Shown here: positions 1 to 6,628 of the stretch, in pieces
Layout: each line of letters begins with the position of its first letter
Numbering within the stretch: the stretch's first letter is position 1
Source of the DNA: a bacterium
GTDB taxonomy: Bacteria > Bacteroidota > Bacteroidia > Bacteroidales > Muribaculaceae
Assembly: GCA_004563195.1 (NCBI GenBank)
Contig: SFTJ01000092.1
Location: 1-6,628 of the forward strand
Reading direction: 5' to 3'
Length of the DNA: 6,628 nt
The notes under the pieces: model-generated
The model's database searches: none
Told to the model about the DNA's origin: nothing
Seen by the model: the letters and a program-made list of their open reading frames with translations, nothing else
Made by a program: the position numbers and the translations under genes

Positions 1-100
1 CTTTGTGGCGATTTTTGCTGCGTTGCACCCTCTTTTGCCACAGTGTCGCTACCTTTTTGACCTCTGTGTCATCTTATGAGGGCGGTTGCGGATTTGAGGC
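1..100. other. Left flank, no gene assignable
   Basis: This stretch lies beyond the terminator of the peptidase gene. Two plus frames stay open from the window edge, one to a stop at 77-79 and one through the terminator hairpin to about 155. A minus frame opening with GTG at 42 runs off the edge. None gives a recognisable protein, and the frame crossing the hairpin is unlikely to be real. A weak 6-bp inverted repeat, TGTGGC (4-9) and GCCACA (37-42), is present. It could be intergenic DNA or the tail of a gene lying to the left. Confidence 0.4.
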
Positions 101-139
101 AAAAAAAATAAGTGGCAACAAAAAATATTGCCACTTATT
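101..139 (-). terminator. Rho-independent terminator of the TPR-peptidase unit
   Basis: A perfect 12-bp stem pairs 107-118 (AATAAGTGGCAA) with 128-139 (TTGCCACTTATT) around a 9-base loop at 119-127. Read on the minus strand, the stem is followed by an unbroken run of T formed by the A tract at 101-108. It lies about 20 bases past the peptidase stop codon. On the plus strand the stem is followed by C and an A run, so it should terminate only minus-strand transcription. Confidence 0.9.
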
Positions 140-158
140 CAAAAAAATATTTTAAATA

Positions 159-2249
159 TTATTTTTTAATTCCGTCGCGCTTCAGGAGTGCATCAATTTT
201 TGGCTCACGACCACGGAATTTCACATAAAGTTCCATTGGGTCTTCAGTTGAGCCTTTCGAAAGCAGTTCTTGGAATTCGCTTGCTGTCTTTGGGTTGAAA
301 ATGCCTTCTTCCTTGAATTTAGAGAATGCATCTGCATCAAGCACTTCTGCCCACTTGTAGCTGTAGTAACCAGCAGCATAACCGCCAGAGAAGATGTGAC
401 CAAACTGTGGCGACATGAGGCAACCCTCAACAGGGGCAAACATGTTCACATCCTTAGTAGCTTCGGCTTCAAACTTGAATGGGTCGCCCTCAAATGGTTT
501 GTCGATAGTGTACCAAGCCAAGTCGAGATAACCAAAGCCCAACTGGCGCATACAAGCGTAAGCTGCACCATATTGAGAAGATGCAATCACTTTTTGCACA
601 AGGTCTTGTGGGATTTTTTCACCAGTAATGTAATGCTTAGCGAAGCTGTCGAGGAATTCACTCTCTGTCATAAAGTTTTCGTTGAATTGAGAGGGGAGTT
701 CCACGAAGTCGCGATAAACATTTGTGCCTGAAAGTGAAACATATTTGCACTTTGAGAGCAAGCTGTGGAGTGCGTGGCCAAATTCGTGAGTGAAGGTCTC
801 TACCTCATAGAATGAAAGCAACGATGGCTTAGAGTCGGTAGGCTTGGTGAAGTTCATAGTGAGTGTAACCAATGGGCGAACATCTTTGCCGTCTTTGTCG
901 AGATATTGCTCACGGAAATTGGTCATCCACGCACCGCTCTGCTTAGTGGCACGGGGGAAGAAGTCGGTGTAGAGCATACCCACATATTTGCCTTCACGGT
1001 CGGTTACATCAAACACCCTAACATCAGGATAGAACACTTGTGCATCGTAGTTTTCTGTGAATTGCAAGCCATAGAGCTTAGTTGCCAAGCCAAACACACC
1101 ATCAATCACATTGTTCAATTCAAAGTATGGGCGAAGGAGTTCGTCATCGATGCTGTAATTAGCATCTTTTTCCTTGTTTGAATAGTATGAGTAGTCCCAT
1201 GGCATAATCTTCATGGGCTTGCCTTCAAGTTTTGATGCAAATTTTTCAAGACGCTTCATGTCGGCGCGCTCTACTGGAGAATAAGCTTTCTTCAACTGAT
1301 CGAGCATGGCATAAACGTGCTTCACATCTTTAGCCATAGTGTTATCGAGCTGGTAATCAGCGAAGGTCTTGAAGCCCATAAGATTTGCAATAGCCAAACG
1401 TGTGTTTGCAATCTGCTTGATCACTTCGATGTTGCTGAATTCACCAGAAGTGCATTGAGTGTTATACATCTTATAAAGTTTCTCTCTCAAGTCACGACGT
1501 GAAGAATACTTCATAAATGGTGAATAACTTGGGAAGTAGAGGGTAATCAGGTATTCACCTGCGCGGCCTTTCTGCGCGGCTTCAGCAGCGGCTGCCTCTA
1601 CGGCAGTTTCGGGCAGACCAGCCAAATCCTCTTTCTTCAGCCACATTTCATAGCGAGCCTTGTCCTTCAAGCAGTTTTGCTCAAATTTCAAGGTGAGTTC
1701 AGTAAGTTGAATGGTGAGCTTCTTGTATTCTTCCCTTGCCGCGCCTTCAAGTGCTGCACCGCTTCTCACAAAATTCTTGTAAGTCTTGTCAAGAAGTCGC
1801 TTATCTTCGTGTGAATATTTTGATTCGTCAAAATTCTTATAAACGGTATTGACACGATTCCATAACTGCTCGTTCAGCGACACGAAATTGCTGTGCGCGC
1901 TAATGATAGGGGAGATGCGTGTGGATACAGCAATCAAAGAATCGTCAGCATTAGCCGACAACATAGGATAGAACACGCCCAACACTCTATTCAAAGTCTC
2001 ACCTGAATATTCAAGGGCGAGAATGGTGTTTTCAAAAGTAGGAGCCTCCTGCTGGTTGGCAATCGCAAGCACTTCTGCTTCGTGCTCTTTGATTGCCTGC
2101 ATAATGGCAGGCTCGTAGTCGTTGGTTGTGATTCTGTCGAACGGAATGGCTCCATTCGTGGTTTTAAACTCTTTCAAAAAAATATTATCAGCTTTCATTT
2201 GAGTGAATAATGTGATAATTAATAAAAATGTAAATAAAACTTTTCTCAT
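159..2249 (-). CDS. M3-family peptidyl-dipeptidase (Dcp type), secreted zinc metallopeptidase
   Basis: This is probably a peptidyl-dipeptidase of peptidase family M3 (Dcp/oligopeptidase A/thimet group), which removes dipeptides from the C-termini of short peptides. Seen in the sequence: the zinc motif HEFGH at residues 488-492, with Glu489 as the general base and His488 and His492 as ligands; the third ligand is most likely Glu517 in FVELPSQ, 25 residues on, as in the family. Near the C-terminus, His618, Tyr624 and Tyr631 in the GHIFSGGYAAGYYSY stretch match the family's conserved substrate-binding His and Tyr positions. Length, 696 residues, is normal for Dcp. Residues 1-20 form a signal peptide (MRK, hydrophobic core, MKA before Asp21) with no lipobox Cys, so a soluble periplasmic enzyme is expected. 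The Ala-rich part near 215-230 is typical of the family. The ATG sits 4 bases after the TPR stop, so the genes should be co-transcribed and perhaps translationally coupled. Dcp versus oligopeptidase A specificity cannot be settled by eye. Confidence 0.94.
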   Translation of the reverse strand: MRKVLFTFLLIITLFTQMKADNIFLKEFKTTNGAIPFDRITTNDYEPAIMQAIKEHEAEVLAIANQQEAPTFENTILALEYSGETLNRVLGVFYPMLSANADDSLIAVSTRISPIISAHSNFVSLNEQLWNRVNTVYKNFDESKYSHEDKRLLDKTYKNFVRSGAALEGAAREEYKKLTIQLTELTLKFEQNCLKDKARYEMWLKKEDLAGLPETAVEAAAAEAAQKGRAGEYLITLYFPSYSPFMKYSSRRDLREKLYKMYNTQCTSGEFSNIEVIKQIANTRLAIANLMGFKTFADYQLDNTMAKDVKHVYAMLDQLKKAYSPVERADMKRLEKFASKLEGKPMKIMPWDYSYYSNKEKDANYSIDDELLRPYFELNNVIDGVFGLATKLYGLQFTENYDAQVFYPDVRVFDVTDREGKYVGMLYTDFFPRATKQSGAWMTNFREQYLDKDGKDVRPLVTLTMNFTKPTDSKPSLLSFYEVETFTHEFGHALHSLLSKCKYVSLSGTNVYRDFVELPSQFNENFMTESEFLDSFAKHYITGEKIPQDLVQKVIASSQYGAAYACMRQLGFGYLDLAWYTIDKPFEGDPFKFEAEATKDVNMFAPVEGCLMSPQFGHIFSGGYAAGYYSYKWAEVLDADAFSKFKEEGIFNPKTASEFQELLSKGSTEDPMELYVKFRGREPKIDALLKRDGIKK

Positions 2250-2253
2250 ATAA

Positions 2254-4464
2254 TTAATTGTTGTTTAATTTCTTAACGACCGTTTCTTCAACCAATGCAG
2301 CAATACTTTCGGTAATACCCTTCCGCACCAGTACCGGAAGGTCGGCACGGAAAGACGAATGGAATGCCTTGAGCGATTCCCCTTCACCTTTAGCCGACTT
2401 AACATAACAGTCAACGGCTTCTGCAAGCTTTCCTTCCGCAAGCAGCAAATGTCCATAATTTAAATAATCCTGCGAGTTGACGGAATTATTTTCAAGCAAT
2501 TTCTTATAGTAGTTTTCGCTTTGAGCGAAATTGTCGGTCAAGAAGTTAGCCCACGCAAGCGAACGCCAAACTTTTGGATTATAAGGGTCTAAATAGTCAG
2601 CCCTATAGTAATAGTTGAGTGCCTCATCAGGCCGGCCAAGTTCAAGCAGGCAGTGCCCTGCATTCAAGCACATGGTGGCATTTGAATCTTTCACCGAAAG
2701 CACCTTTTCATAATACTTAAGCGCTTTTTCATACTGCTTTAGCGAGCGGTAGCAAATGGCTATGTGGCGGTTGTTCCACAAATCATTCTCATCCACCAAC
2801 TCGTATCTCTGATAATATTGGATAGCGTTTCTGTAGTCGCCTAAATTCTGATAGGCAAATCCCATCTTTTGCAGGATGTGTGGTGCCACATCTTCAAAAT
2901 GCTTTTGTATATAGGAGAAATACGAGACAGCATCTTCATAAAAACCGTTTTTCAAATAATATTCAGCGATGGTCAAAAGCGCAGTTTGGTCAAGCCCCCA
3001 CAATTCAAAGAATGGCAGTTGAGTGAAGTCCATATCGCTTTTGAAAACCGACAAAAAGTCGTTTTTCCTTGAAAACAAAGTGAAGAAGCGGTAAAGCGAC
3101 TGTATGTAGCCATTAATTGAAGCGTCGCGCGATTTTTTCTTATCGTCAGGCAGTTCTGTGGATTCAAGTTCTTGCAAATCAGTGTTGTGAATATCCATTT
3201 GCCCCATCATAGCGCTCTTTTGCGAGTCGGGAACCGATGCCAAAGAAAAGCAGAACGAATACTTGTCGCTGTCGCAAAGGAATGGCGCATATTTGATAAT
3301 CTTCACCATTTTGCGGCTCTCGGCAGGGAAACTGTCGTCTAAAGAAGAGTGGGTGGGATAAAACGGAAGAAACCAATTTGCCATCACATTAAAGAATGGG
3401 AACGACTTCAGGTGAGAGAATGTGGAGATAAACACATCTTCGCCTTCGGTTTGAAGTTTGTTCAGTTCCTCCATTTTCTTGCTCACACCACTTTTGTTGA
3501 GCCATTCTTGCCATTGTGGATTTTCTTCCAAGTCCATCGGATCGATTGCACCTTTTCCTTTTAGCTTCGACACCAAGCCAGGGTCCATATTCATGATGTT
3601 GGGCATCAGTTCCTCACGCATTCGCTTCGACACATTCTCGGCATTACGCGAGCGCACCAACCTTTGCATCACGGAGCTAACATCAGTGCGGAAATTCACA
3701 TTCTCCGACGCTTCCGCAAGGAGTTTTCCCACAAATTTCGACCTGCCCACACGATGTGGATAAAGCATCATCACAAGGAATGCTCCAGTTAGGGCACGAG
3801 TTTGTGTGTCAATATCTGAAGCTGTGATATACGACTCAAGCAAGAAAACCAATTTCGCTTCGTCGTAAAACTTGGTTTGCCCCAAAAACATTGCCGACAA
3901 AACCAGTTGCTTTTCATATTCTTCAGCGTAAGCAAACCATTCCTTAAGTTCGTTGGAATCTTCTTTCACTAATGGAAAACTGCACCACACCTTATTAAAA
4001 AGGTCAACCACCACATTTTCTTTCTCCCTTTTAAGGTCAGAAATGGCACGAGCGTTTTGCGACTCTGCATCCACTCCAGTCAACAGTTCATACTTCTTCT
4101 GCAAATTCTGGTGTTTCGACACTAAATCTGCAACAGACACGCCACGAAGAACCGATGCTTTAGTGTAAAACAGTTCAAACGACTGTTTGGCAGAAAGCGC
4201 TATTACACATTTATCCGCAATGAGATAAAGACTCTCCGTGATTTTATCAATCATGTCATTTCTGCCATCATCTTTCACGCCATCAAGGAAATATTGCAGC
4301 AAATAGTCGTACGACACTTTCGCCGTGTTCAACTGCTGGATTAAATTATAATCGGCAACTTCCTCTACCACAGGCTGTAGTTTAACGATGGCCTCATAAA
4401 GTCTGCCACCGTCAATCAAGCTGGTGATATCGGTTTTATATTGAGTGATTTCTTTTAATGTCAT
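2254..4464 (-). CDS. Large cytoplasmic TPR-repeat protein of unknown function
   Basis: The protein has 736 residues, with no signal peptide or membrane segment, so it is probably cytoplasmic. The C-terminal third carries about six tandem tetratricopeptide repeats, at roughly residues 493-522, 528-559, 562-593, 596-627, 630-660 and 664-693. They show the usual small residue/aromatic pattern, for example GFAYQNLGDYRNAIQYYQRY and GHCLLELGRPDEALNYYYRA. Such repeats form a helical scaffold for binding proteins. Residues 1-480 are not recognisable as a named domain: mostly helical-looking, with a charged segment around 320-345, an aromatic segment NVMANWFLPFYP at 359-370, and a charged linker at 430-448. 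I recall similar large TPR proteins across Bacteroidales, but none with an assigned role. It is first in the minus-strand unit, directly ahead of the peptidase. The ATG at 4462-4464 follows an AT-rich leader without Shine-Dalgarno, as usual in this phylum. No catalytic motif is seen, so a scaffold or adaptor role is only inference. Confidence 0.88.
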   Translation of the reverse strand: MTLKEITQYKTDITSLIDGGRLYEAIVKLQPVVEEVADYNLIQQLNTAKVSYDYLLQYFLDGVKDDGRNDMIDKITESLYLIADKCVIALSAKQSFELFYTKASVLRGVSVADLVSKHQNLQKKYELLTGVDAESQNARAISDLKREKENVVVDLFNKVWCSFPLVKEDSNELKEWFAYAEEYEKQLVLSAMFLGQTKFYDEAKLVFLLESYITASDIDTQTRALTGAFLVMMLYPHRVGRSKFVGKLLAEASENVNFRTDVSSVMQRLVRSRNAENVSKRMREELMPNIMNMDPGLVSKLKGKGAIDPMDLEENPQWQEWLNKSGVSKKMEELNKLQTEGEDVFISTFSHLKSFPFFNVMANWFLPFYPTHSSLDDSFPAESRKMVKIIKYAPFLCDSDKYSFCFSLASVPDSQKSAMMGQMDIHNTDLQELESTELPDDKKKSRDASINGYIQSLYRFFTLFSRKNDFLSVFKSDMDFTQLPFFELWGLDQTALLTIAEYYLKNGFYEDAVSYFSYIQKHFEDVAPHILQKMGFAYQNLGDYRNAIQYYQRYELVDENDLWNNRHIAICYRSLKQYEKALKYYEKVLSVKDSNATMCLNAGHCLLELGRPDEALNYYYRADYLDPYNPKVWRSLAWANFLTDNFAQSENYYKKLLENNSVNSQDYLNYGHLLLAEGKLAEAVDCYVKSAKGEGESLKAFHSSFRADLPVLVRKGITESIAALVEETVVKKLNNN

Positions 4465-4491
4465 GTTTTAAATAGTGTATTAAGTAGTCAA

Positions 4492-4512
4492 TTTTGCAAA
4501 TTCTGTGCAAAA
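4492..4512. promoter_or_regulatory. Inverted repeat in the divergent intergenic region, possible operator
   Basis: TTTTGCA (4492-4498) and TGCAAAA (4506-4512) form a perfect 7-bp inverted repeat with a 7-base spacer. A third copy of TTTTGCA lies at 4564-4570, overlapping the plus-strand promoter candidate. The repeat would fall within the 5' leader of the TPR transcript if the minus-strand promoter below is right. It could be a regulator site or a weak hairpin; in AT-rich DNA chance is also possible. Confidence 0.3.
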
Positions 4513-4529
4513 GTTGAGAAACAGTAATA

Positions 4530-4537
4530 CAAAAATA
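4530..4537 (-). promoter_or_regulatory. Candidate -7 box for the TPR-peptidase unit
   Basis: The minus strand reads TATTTTTG here (plus strand CAAAAATA), an exact match to the Bacteroidota -7 consensus TAnnTTTG. Transcription would start near 4523, leaving a leader of about 58 bases before the ATG at 4464. The -33 region is only a T-rich stretch about 20 bases upstream, so support rests on the -7 box and its position. Confidence 0.55.
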
Positions 4538-4560
4538 ATGAATTATTTAAATAAAAACCG

Positions 4561-4568
4561 TATTTTTG
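4561..4568 (+). promoter_or_regulatory. Candidate -7 box for the DUF4293-nhaD unit
   Basis: TATTTTTG matches the Bacteroidota -7 consensus TAnnTTTG exactly. Transcription would start near 4575, giving a leader of about 35 AT-rich bases before the ATG at 4610. A convincing -33 TTTG is not seen; the region around 4536-4545 is only AT-rich. The octamer is the mirror copy of the one on the opposite strand 23 bases away. Confidence 0.6.
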
Positions 4569-4609
4569 CACATAATAAATTGATAAATCATTAATTATAA
4601 ACAACAACT

Positions 4610-5053
4610 ATGGTTCTACAACGATTGCAATCGCTTTATTTATTGATTGCAGCAATCTTTTTGGGGATTTTTACTTTTACTACCTCGACTACTATTACTA
4701 ATGGTGAAAATGAATTTTTAATCGGAGCACTCGCCACTGGTGCTGCAGGTAACACCGCGCCCAATTTCGTGCTCTGCGTATTAAATGCACTTACCGCTAT
4801 CTTAGCACTTATCACCATCTTCAAATTCAAAAACCTCAAACTTCAACTCAAGCTTTGCTCAATCTGCATTTTGCTTACCATTGTGATTGCCATCTCAATC
4901 GCAATCCTCACTTACCAAGCACTTAAAGGGGGAGAACTCCATGTGATGCTCAGCAACGCTCTGCTTGGATTGGCTGTAGTGTTTTTCTACTTGGCACGCA
5001 GAGGCGTAGCAAAAGACAAAAAAACAATTCAAAGCAGCGAGAGTTTCAGATAA
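4610..5053 (+). CDS. DUF4293 family integral membrane protein
   Basis: This 147-residue protein has four predicted membrane helices at roughly residues 8-26, 53-72, 82-104 and 112-129, and matches the Bacteroidota-restricted DUF4293 family. The family signature is visible at both ends: an N-terminal MVLQRLQSLYLL, close to the usual M-(I/L)-QRIQ-(T/S)-(V/I)-YLL start, and a C-terminal RRGVAKDKKTIQSSESFR, which follows the usual pattern of a charged RxIxxDExLVxSxDRLR-like tail. Length is typical. The function of the family is not known to me. The tail has Lys and Arg after the last helix, suggesting a cytoplasmic C-terminus with both ends inside. It is first in the plus-strand unit, 43 bases before the antiporter gene with no terminator between them, so the two are probably co-transcribed. 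The ATG at 4610 is chosen because the family N-terminus begins right there; no Shine-Dalgarno is present. Confidence 0.88.
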   Translation: MVLQRLQSLYLLIAAIFLGIFTFTTSTTITNGENEFLIGALATGAAGNTAPNFVLCVLNALTAILALITIFKFKNLKLQLKLCSICILLTIVIAISIAILTYQALKGGELHVMLSNALLGLAVVFFYLARRGVAKDKKTIQSSESFR

Positions 5054-5096
5054 TCAACTACTTTTTTACAAGCCACACTCTTACATTTTATAAGAT

Positions 5097-6428
5097 ATGA
5101 CTGCTCTTCTCATCGCGATATTCGTAGTCGGATATCTTCTTATCACTTGCGAACACCCTCTGCACACTAACAAAGGTACATTTGCACTGATTATGTGCGG
5201 ACTGCTTTGGGCAATATATGCCACCATGTCGGGCGACACGGATGTGAATGCCAAAGTGCTGGAACAACTTGGCGACACGTGCGAGATTCTTATCTTCCTC
5301 ATTGGCGCTATGACCATTGTGGAGGTGATTGACCGATATGGAGGGTTCAACATTATCACCGAAACCATTACTGCCAGAAAAAAGAGAAAACTGCTCTGGA
5401 TTATGGCATTTGTCACTTTCTTTATGTCGGCAGTTCTCGACAACCTCACCACCACTATTATTATGGTGACAATGGTGGGTTGCCTTTTGAAAAAGCAAAA
5501 CGAGCGTTGGATTTTCTCAAGTGTGATTGTGATTGCTGCCAATAGTGGCGGCGCATTCTCGCCAATTGGCGATGTCACCACCATTATGCTGTGGATGGGC
5601 GACAAGGTGAGCACCGGACAACTGATCACCACACTGCTGATTCCAAGTTTGGTGTCGATGGTGGTGCCACTGCTTATTGCCACAAGAATGATCGACAATG
5701 ATGAACTTCCACACTGCGACGAGACACAAAACAAAAACCGTGTTATCTATCGTCGTTTCCCTTCGGTAAGCAAATTCGTGCTGGTAGTTGGCGTGTGCAG
5801 TTTGCTGTTTGTGCCTGTGTTCAAAACCCTCACAGGGCTTCCTCCTTTTATGGGAATCATCATTTCCCTCGGCTTTATTTGGCTGATTACTGAAATCATT
5901 GTTCGCCGTTATAAAATTGAGTCGGGATTGGGCGCAAGAGTTGACCAAGCAGCCAAAGGCATCGACATGTCAACCATTCTGTTCTTCCTCGGCATTCTGA
6001 TGGCAGTGTCGGTATTGAGCGAAGCTGGCATTCTTGGCAACCTTGCTCAAACGATGGACGAAGGCATCCATGAGCCATTTGCTATGACCACGCTTATTGG
6101 TTACCTTTCGGCAGTTATTGACAATGTGCCACTCGTGTCGGCTTGCATGAAGATGTTTGGTGAAATACCTGCTGAATTAGTGGCAACTGACCCTTCATAT
6201 TATGCAGCATTCACCCAGGACGGCATTTTCTGGCTGTTGCTTACATTCACCGCTGGCGTAGGTGGCAGTATGCTGATTATTGGCTCTGCCGCTGGTGTGG
6301 TGGCAATGGGTATCGAAAAGATTCCATTCTTCTGGTATCTCAAGAGATTTTCACTGATTGCCATGTCGGGCTATCTCGCTGGCATCGCTGTGATATGGAT
6401 TGAAAGTTTAATCCCTGGACTAATATAA
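5097..6428 (+). CDS. nhaD: NhaD-type Na+/H+ antiporter
   Basis: This inner-membrane protein of the ion transporter (IT) superfamily is expected to export Na+ (and Li+) in exchange for protons, supporting sodium and pH homeostasis. It has 443 residues and about 12 or 13 hydrophobic segments. The NhaD hallmark NSGGAFSPIGDVTT lies at residues 149-162, preceded by Asp115-Asn116 in VLDNLTTT. A related pair recurs in the second half: Asp342-Asn343 in VIDNVPLV, then GVGGSMLIIGSAAG at 387-400, reflecting the two-repeat fold of this superfamily. The N-terminus (GYLLITCEHPL, 12-22) matches the NhaD pattern of a first helix followed by EHPL, supporting the ATG at 5097. A hydrophilic loop spans about 199-223. 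It follows the DUF4293 gene by 43 bases and ends at the hairpin terminator about 28 bases past its stop. ArsB or other IT transporters are less likely given SPIGD. Real ion specificity is inferred from family membership. Confidence 0.93.
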   Translation: MTALLIAIFVVGYLLITCEHPLHTNKGTFALIMCGLLWAIYATMSGDTDVNAKVLEQLGDTCEILIFLIGAMTIVEVIDRYGGFNIITETITARKKRKLLWIMAFVTFFMSAVLDNLTTTIIMVTMVGCLLKKQNERWIFSSVIVIAANSGGAFSPIGDVTTIMLWMGDKVSTGQLITTLLIPSLVSMVVPLLIATRMIDNDELPHCDETQNKNRVIYRRFPSVSKFVLVVGVCSLLFVPVFKTLTGLPPFMGIIISLGFIWLITEIIVRRYKIESGLGARVDQAAKGIDMSTILFFLGILMAVSVLSEAGILGNLAQTMDEGIHEPFAMTTLIGYLSAVIDNVPLVSACMKMFGEIPAELVATDPSYYAAFTQDGIFWLLLTFTAGVGGSMLIIGSAAGVVAMGIEKIPFFWYLKRFSLIAMSGYLAGIAVIWIESLIPGLI

Positions 6429-6446
6429 GTTCACAGCCACATATCA

Positions 6447-6496
6447 AAAAAAAATAAAGTCGCCTAATTCGTTGCAGGATAGGCGACTTTTATTTT
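6447..6496 (+). terminator. Rho-independent terminator of the nhaD unit, usable in both directions
   Basis: AAAGTCGCCTA (6456-6466) pairs perfectly over 11 bp with TAGGCGACTTT (6480-6490) around a 13-base loop (6467-6479). With a one-base bulge, pairing can extend into the flanking A and T tracts. On the plus strand the stem runs into TTTATTTT; on the minus strand into a T-rich tract formed by the A run at 6446-6454. It should end nhaD transcription and could also stop a converging transcript from the right. Confidence 0.88.
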
Positions 6497-6628
6497 GCTA
6501 TAAAATAAGGAAATGATATACATGTTGTCCCGAAGAAGATGCGATGAAATTCCGTTAGGAATTTGATGTGTGTAGGCAGGTATGCAGAAAAGATGCAATG
6601 GAGCGAAGCGAAATGGAATCTTTTCGAA
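6497..6628. repeat. Right flank with short repeats, possible intergenic repeat element
   Basis: No gene is supported here; the only small plus-strand frame (6513-6566, 17 codons) lacks any recognisable product. The stretch is dense in short repeats: an inverted repeat AAATTCC (6547-6553) and GGAATTT (6558-6564) with loop GTTA; an 8-bp inverted repeat GAAAAGAT (6587-6594) and ATCTTTTC (6618-6625); AAGATGCGATG (6536-6546) echoed by AAGATGCAATG (6590-6600); ATGGA at 6598-6602 and 6613-6617 around tandem GCGAA (6603-6612). Such texture suggests a dispersed intergenic repeat, but a single copy cannot prove it. It may continue past the window. Confidence 0.35.

Noticed and set aside
270..731. A 153-codon open frame on the plus strand, inside the peptidase gene
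   Set aside because: It is antisense to the catalytic domain of the M3 peptidase, is rich in Cys, His and Phe, and has no recognisable motif or promoter; a coding shadow.
1555..1610. Ala-rich stretch of the peptidase as a low-complexity insertion
   Set aside because: An Ala-rich segment after the LAGLPE motif is normal in M3 peptidases of the Dcp type.
3458..3763. A 101-codon open frame on the plus strand, inside the TPR gene
   Set aside because: It is antisense to continuous coding sequence and has a Ser/Phe-rich composition expected from the complement of Glu/Lys codons.
5054..5096. A separate promoter for nhaD in the 43-base gap
   Set aside because: No TAnnTTTG match is present; the T-rich run there lacks the final G, so co-transcription with the DUF4293 gene is simpler.
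5081..5734. A 217-codon open frame on the minus strand, opposite nhaD
   Set aside because: It lies wholly antisense to a clearly conserved antiporter gene apart from its last few bases, and its protein is Ser, Ile and Val rich low-information sequence typical of the reverse strand of a membrane-protein gene.
6547..6564. Hairpin AAATTCC-GTTA-GGAATTT as a second terminator
   Set aside because: It has no T tract on either strand and a weak AT-rich stem; it fits better as part of a repeat.
6513..6566. A 17-codon small open frame as a small protein gene
   Set aside because: It spans the inverted repeat, has no clear promoter, and lies in repeat-like sequence; chance is more likely.

Overview
The window looks like ordinary chromosomal sequence from a Bacteroidota bacterium, most likely order Bacteroidales (Prevotella, Muribaculaceae or Bacteroides type). 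Three things point there: a DUF4293 protein, a family I know only from Bacteroidota; promoter candidates matching the Bacteroidota -7 consensus TAnnTTTG; and AT-rich leaders with no Shine-Dalgarno sequence before every gene. The genus cannot be fixed from this sequence.

The layout is two divergent two-gene units. The minus-strand unit runs from about 4530 down to about 101. It holds a 736-residue cytoplasmic protein with about six C-terminal TPR repeats (2254-4464), then, after only 4 bases, a 696-residue secreted M3-family zinc peptidyl-dipeptidase (159-2249). A strong minus-strand intrinsic terminator follows (101-139). The plus-strand unit runs from about 4561 to 6496. It holds a 147-residue four-helix DUF4293 membrane protein (4610-5053), then, 43 bases on, a 443-residue NhaD-type Na+/H+ antiporter (5097-6428), and ends at a hairpin terminator usable in both directions (6447-6496). 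The 145-base gap between the units carries a -7-like octamer, TATTTTTG, on each strand, plus a short TTTTGCA/TGCAAAA inverted repeat.

Functionally, the peptidase should trim dipeptides from the C-termini of short peptides in the periplasm, and the antiporter should export Na+ in exchange for protons across the inner membrane. The TPR and DUF4293 proteins are conserved families with no settled role. Nothing in the sequence ties the two units into one pathway; shared control is only possible.

The two flanks (1-100 and 6497-6628) hold no gene I can support. The right flank has short direct and inverted repeats that look like an intergenic repeat element. I see no mobile element, CRISPR array, tRNA, rRNA or defence system. 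I do not think the window contains a new system; the least explained parts are the N-terminal two thirds of the TPR protein and the DUF4293-NhaD pairing.
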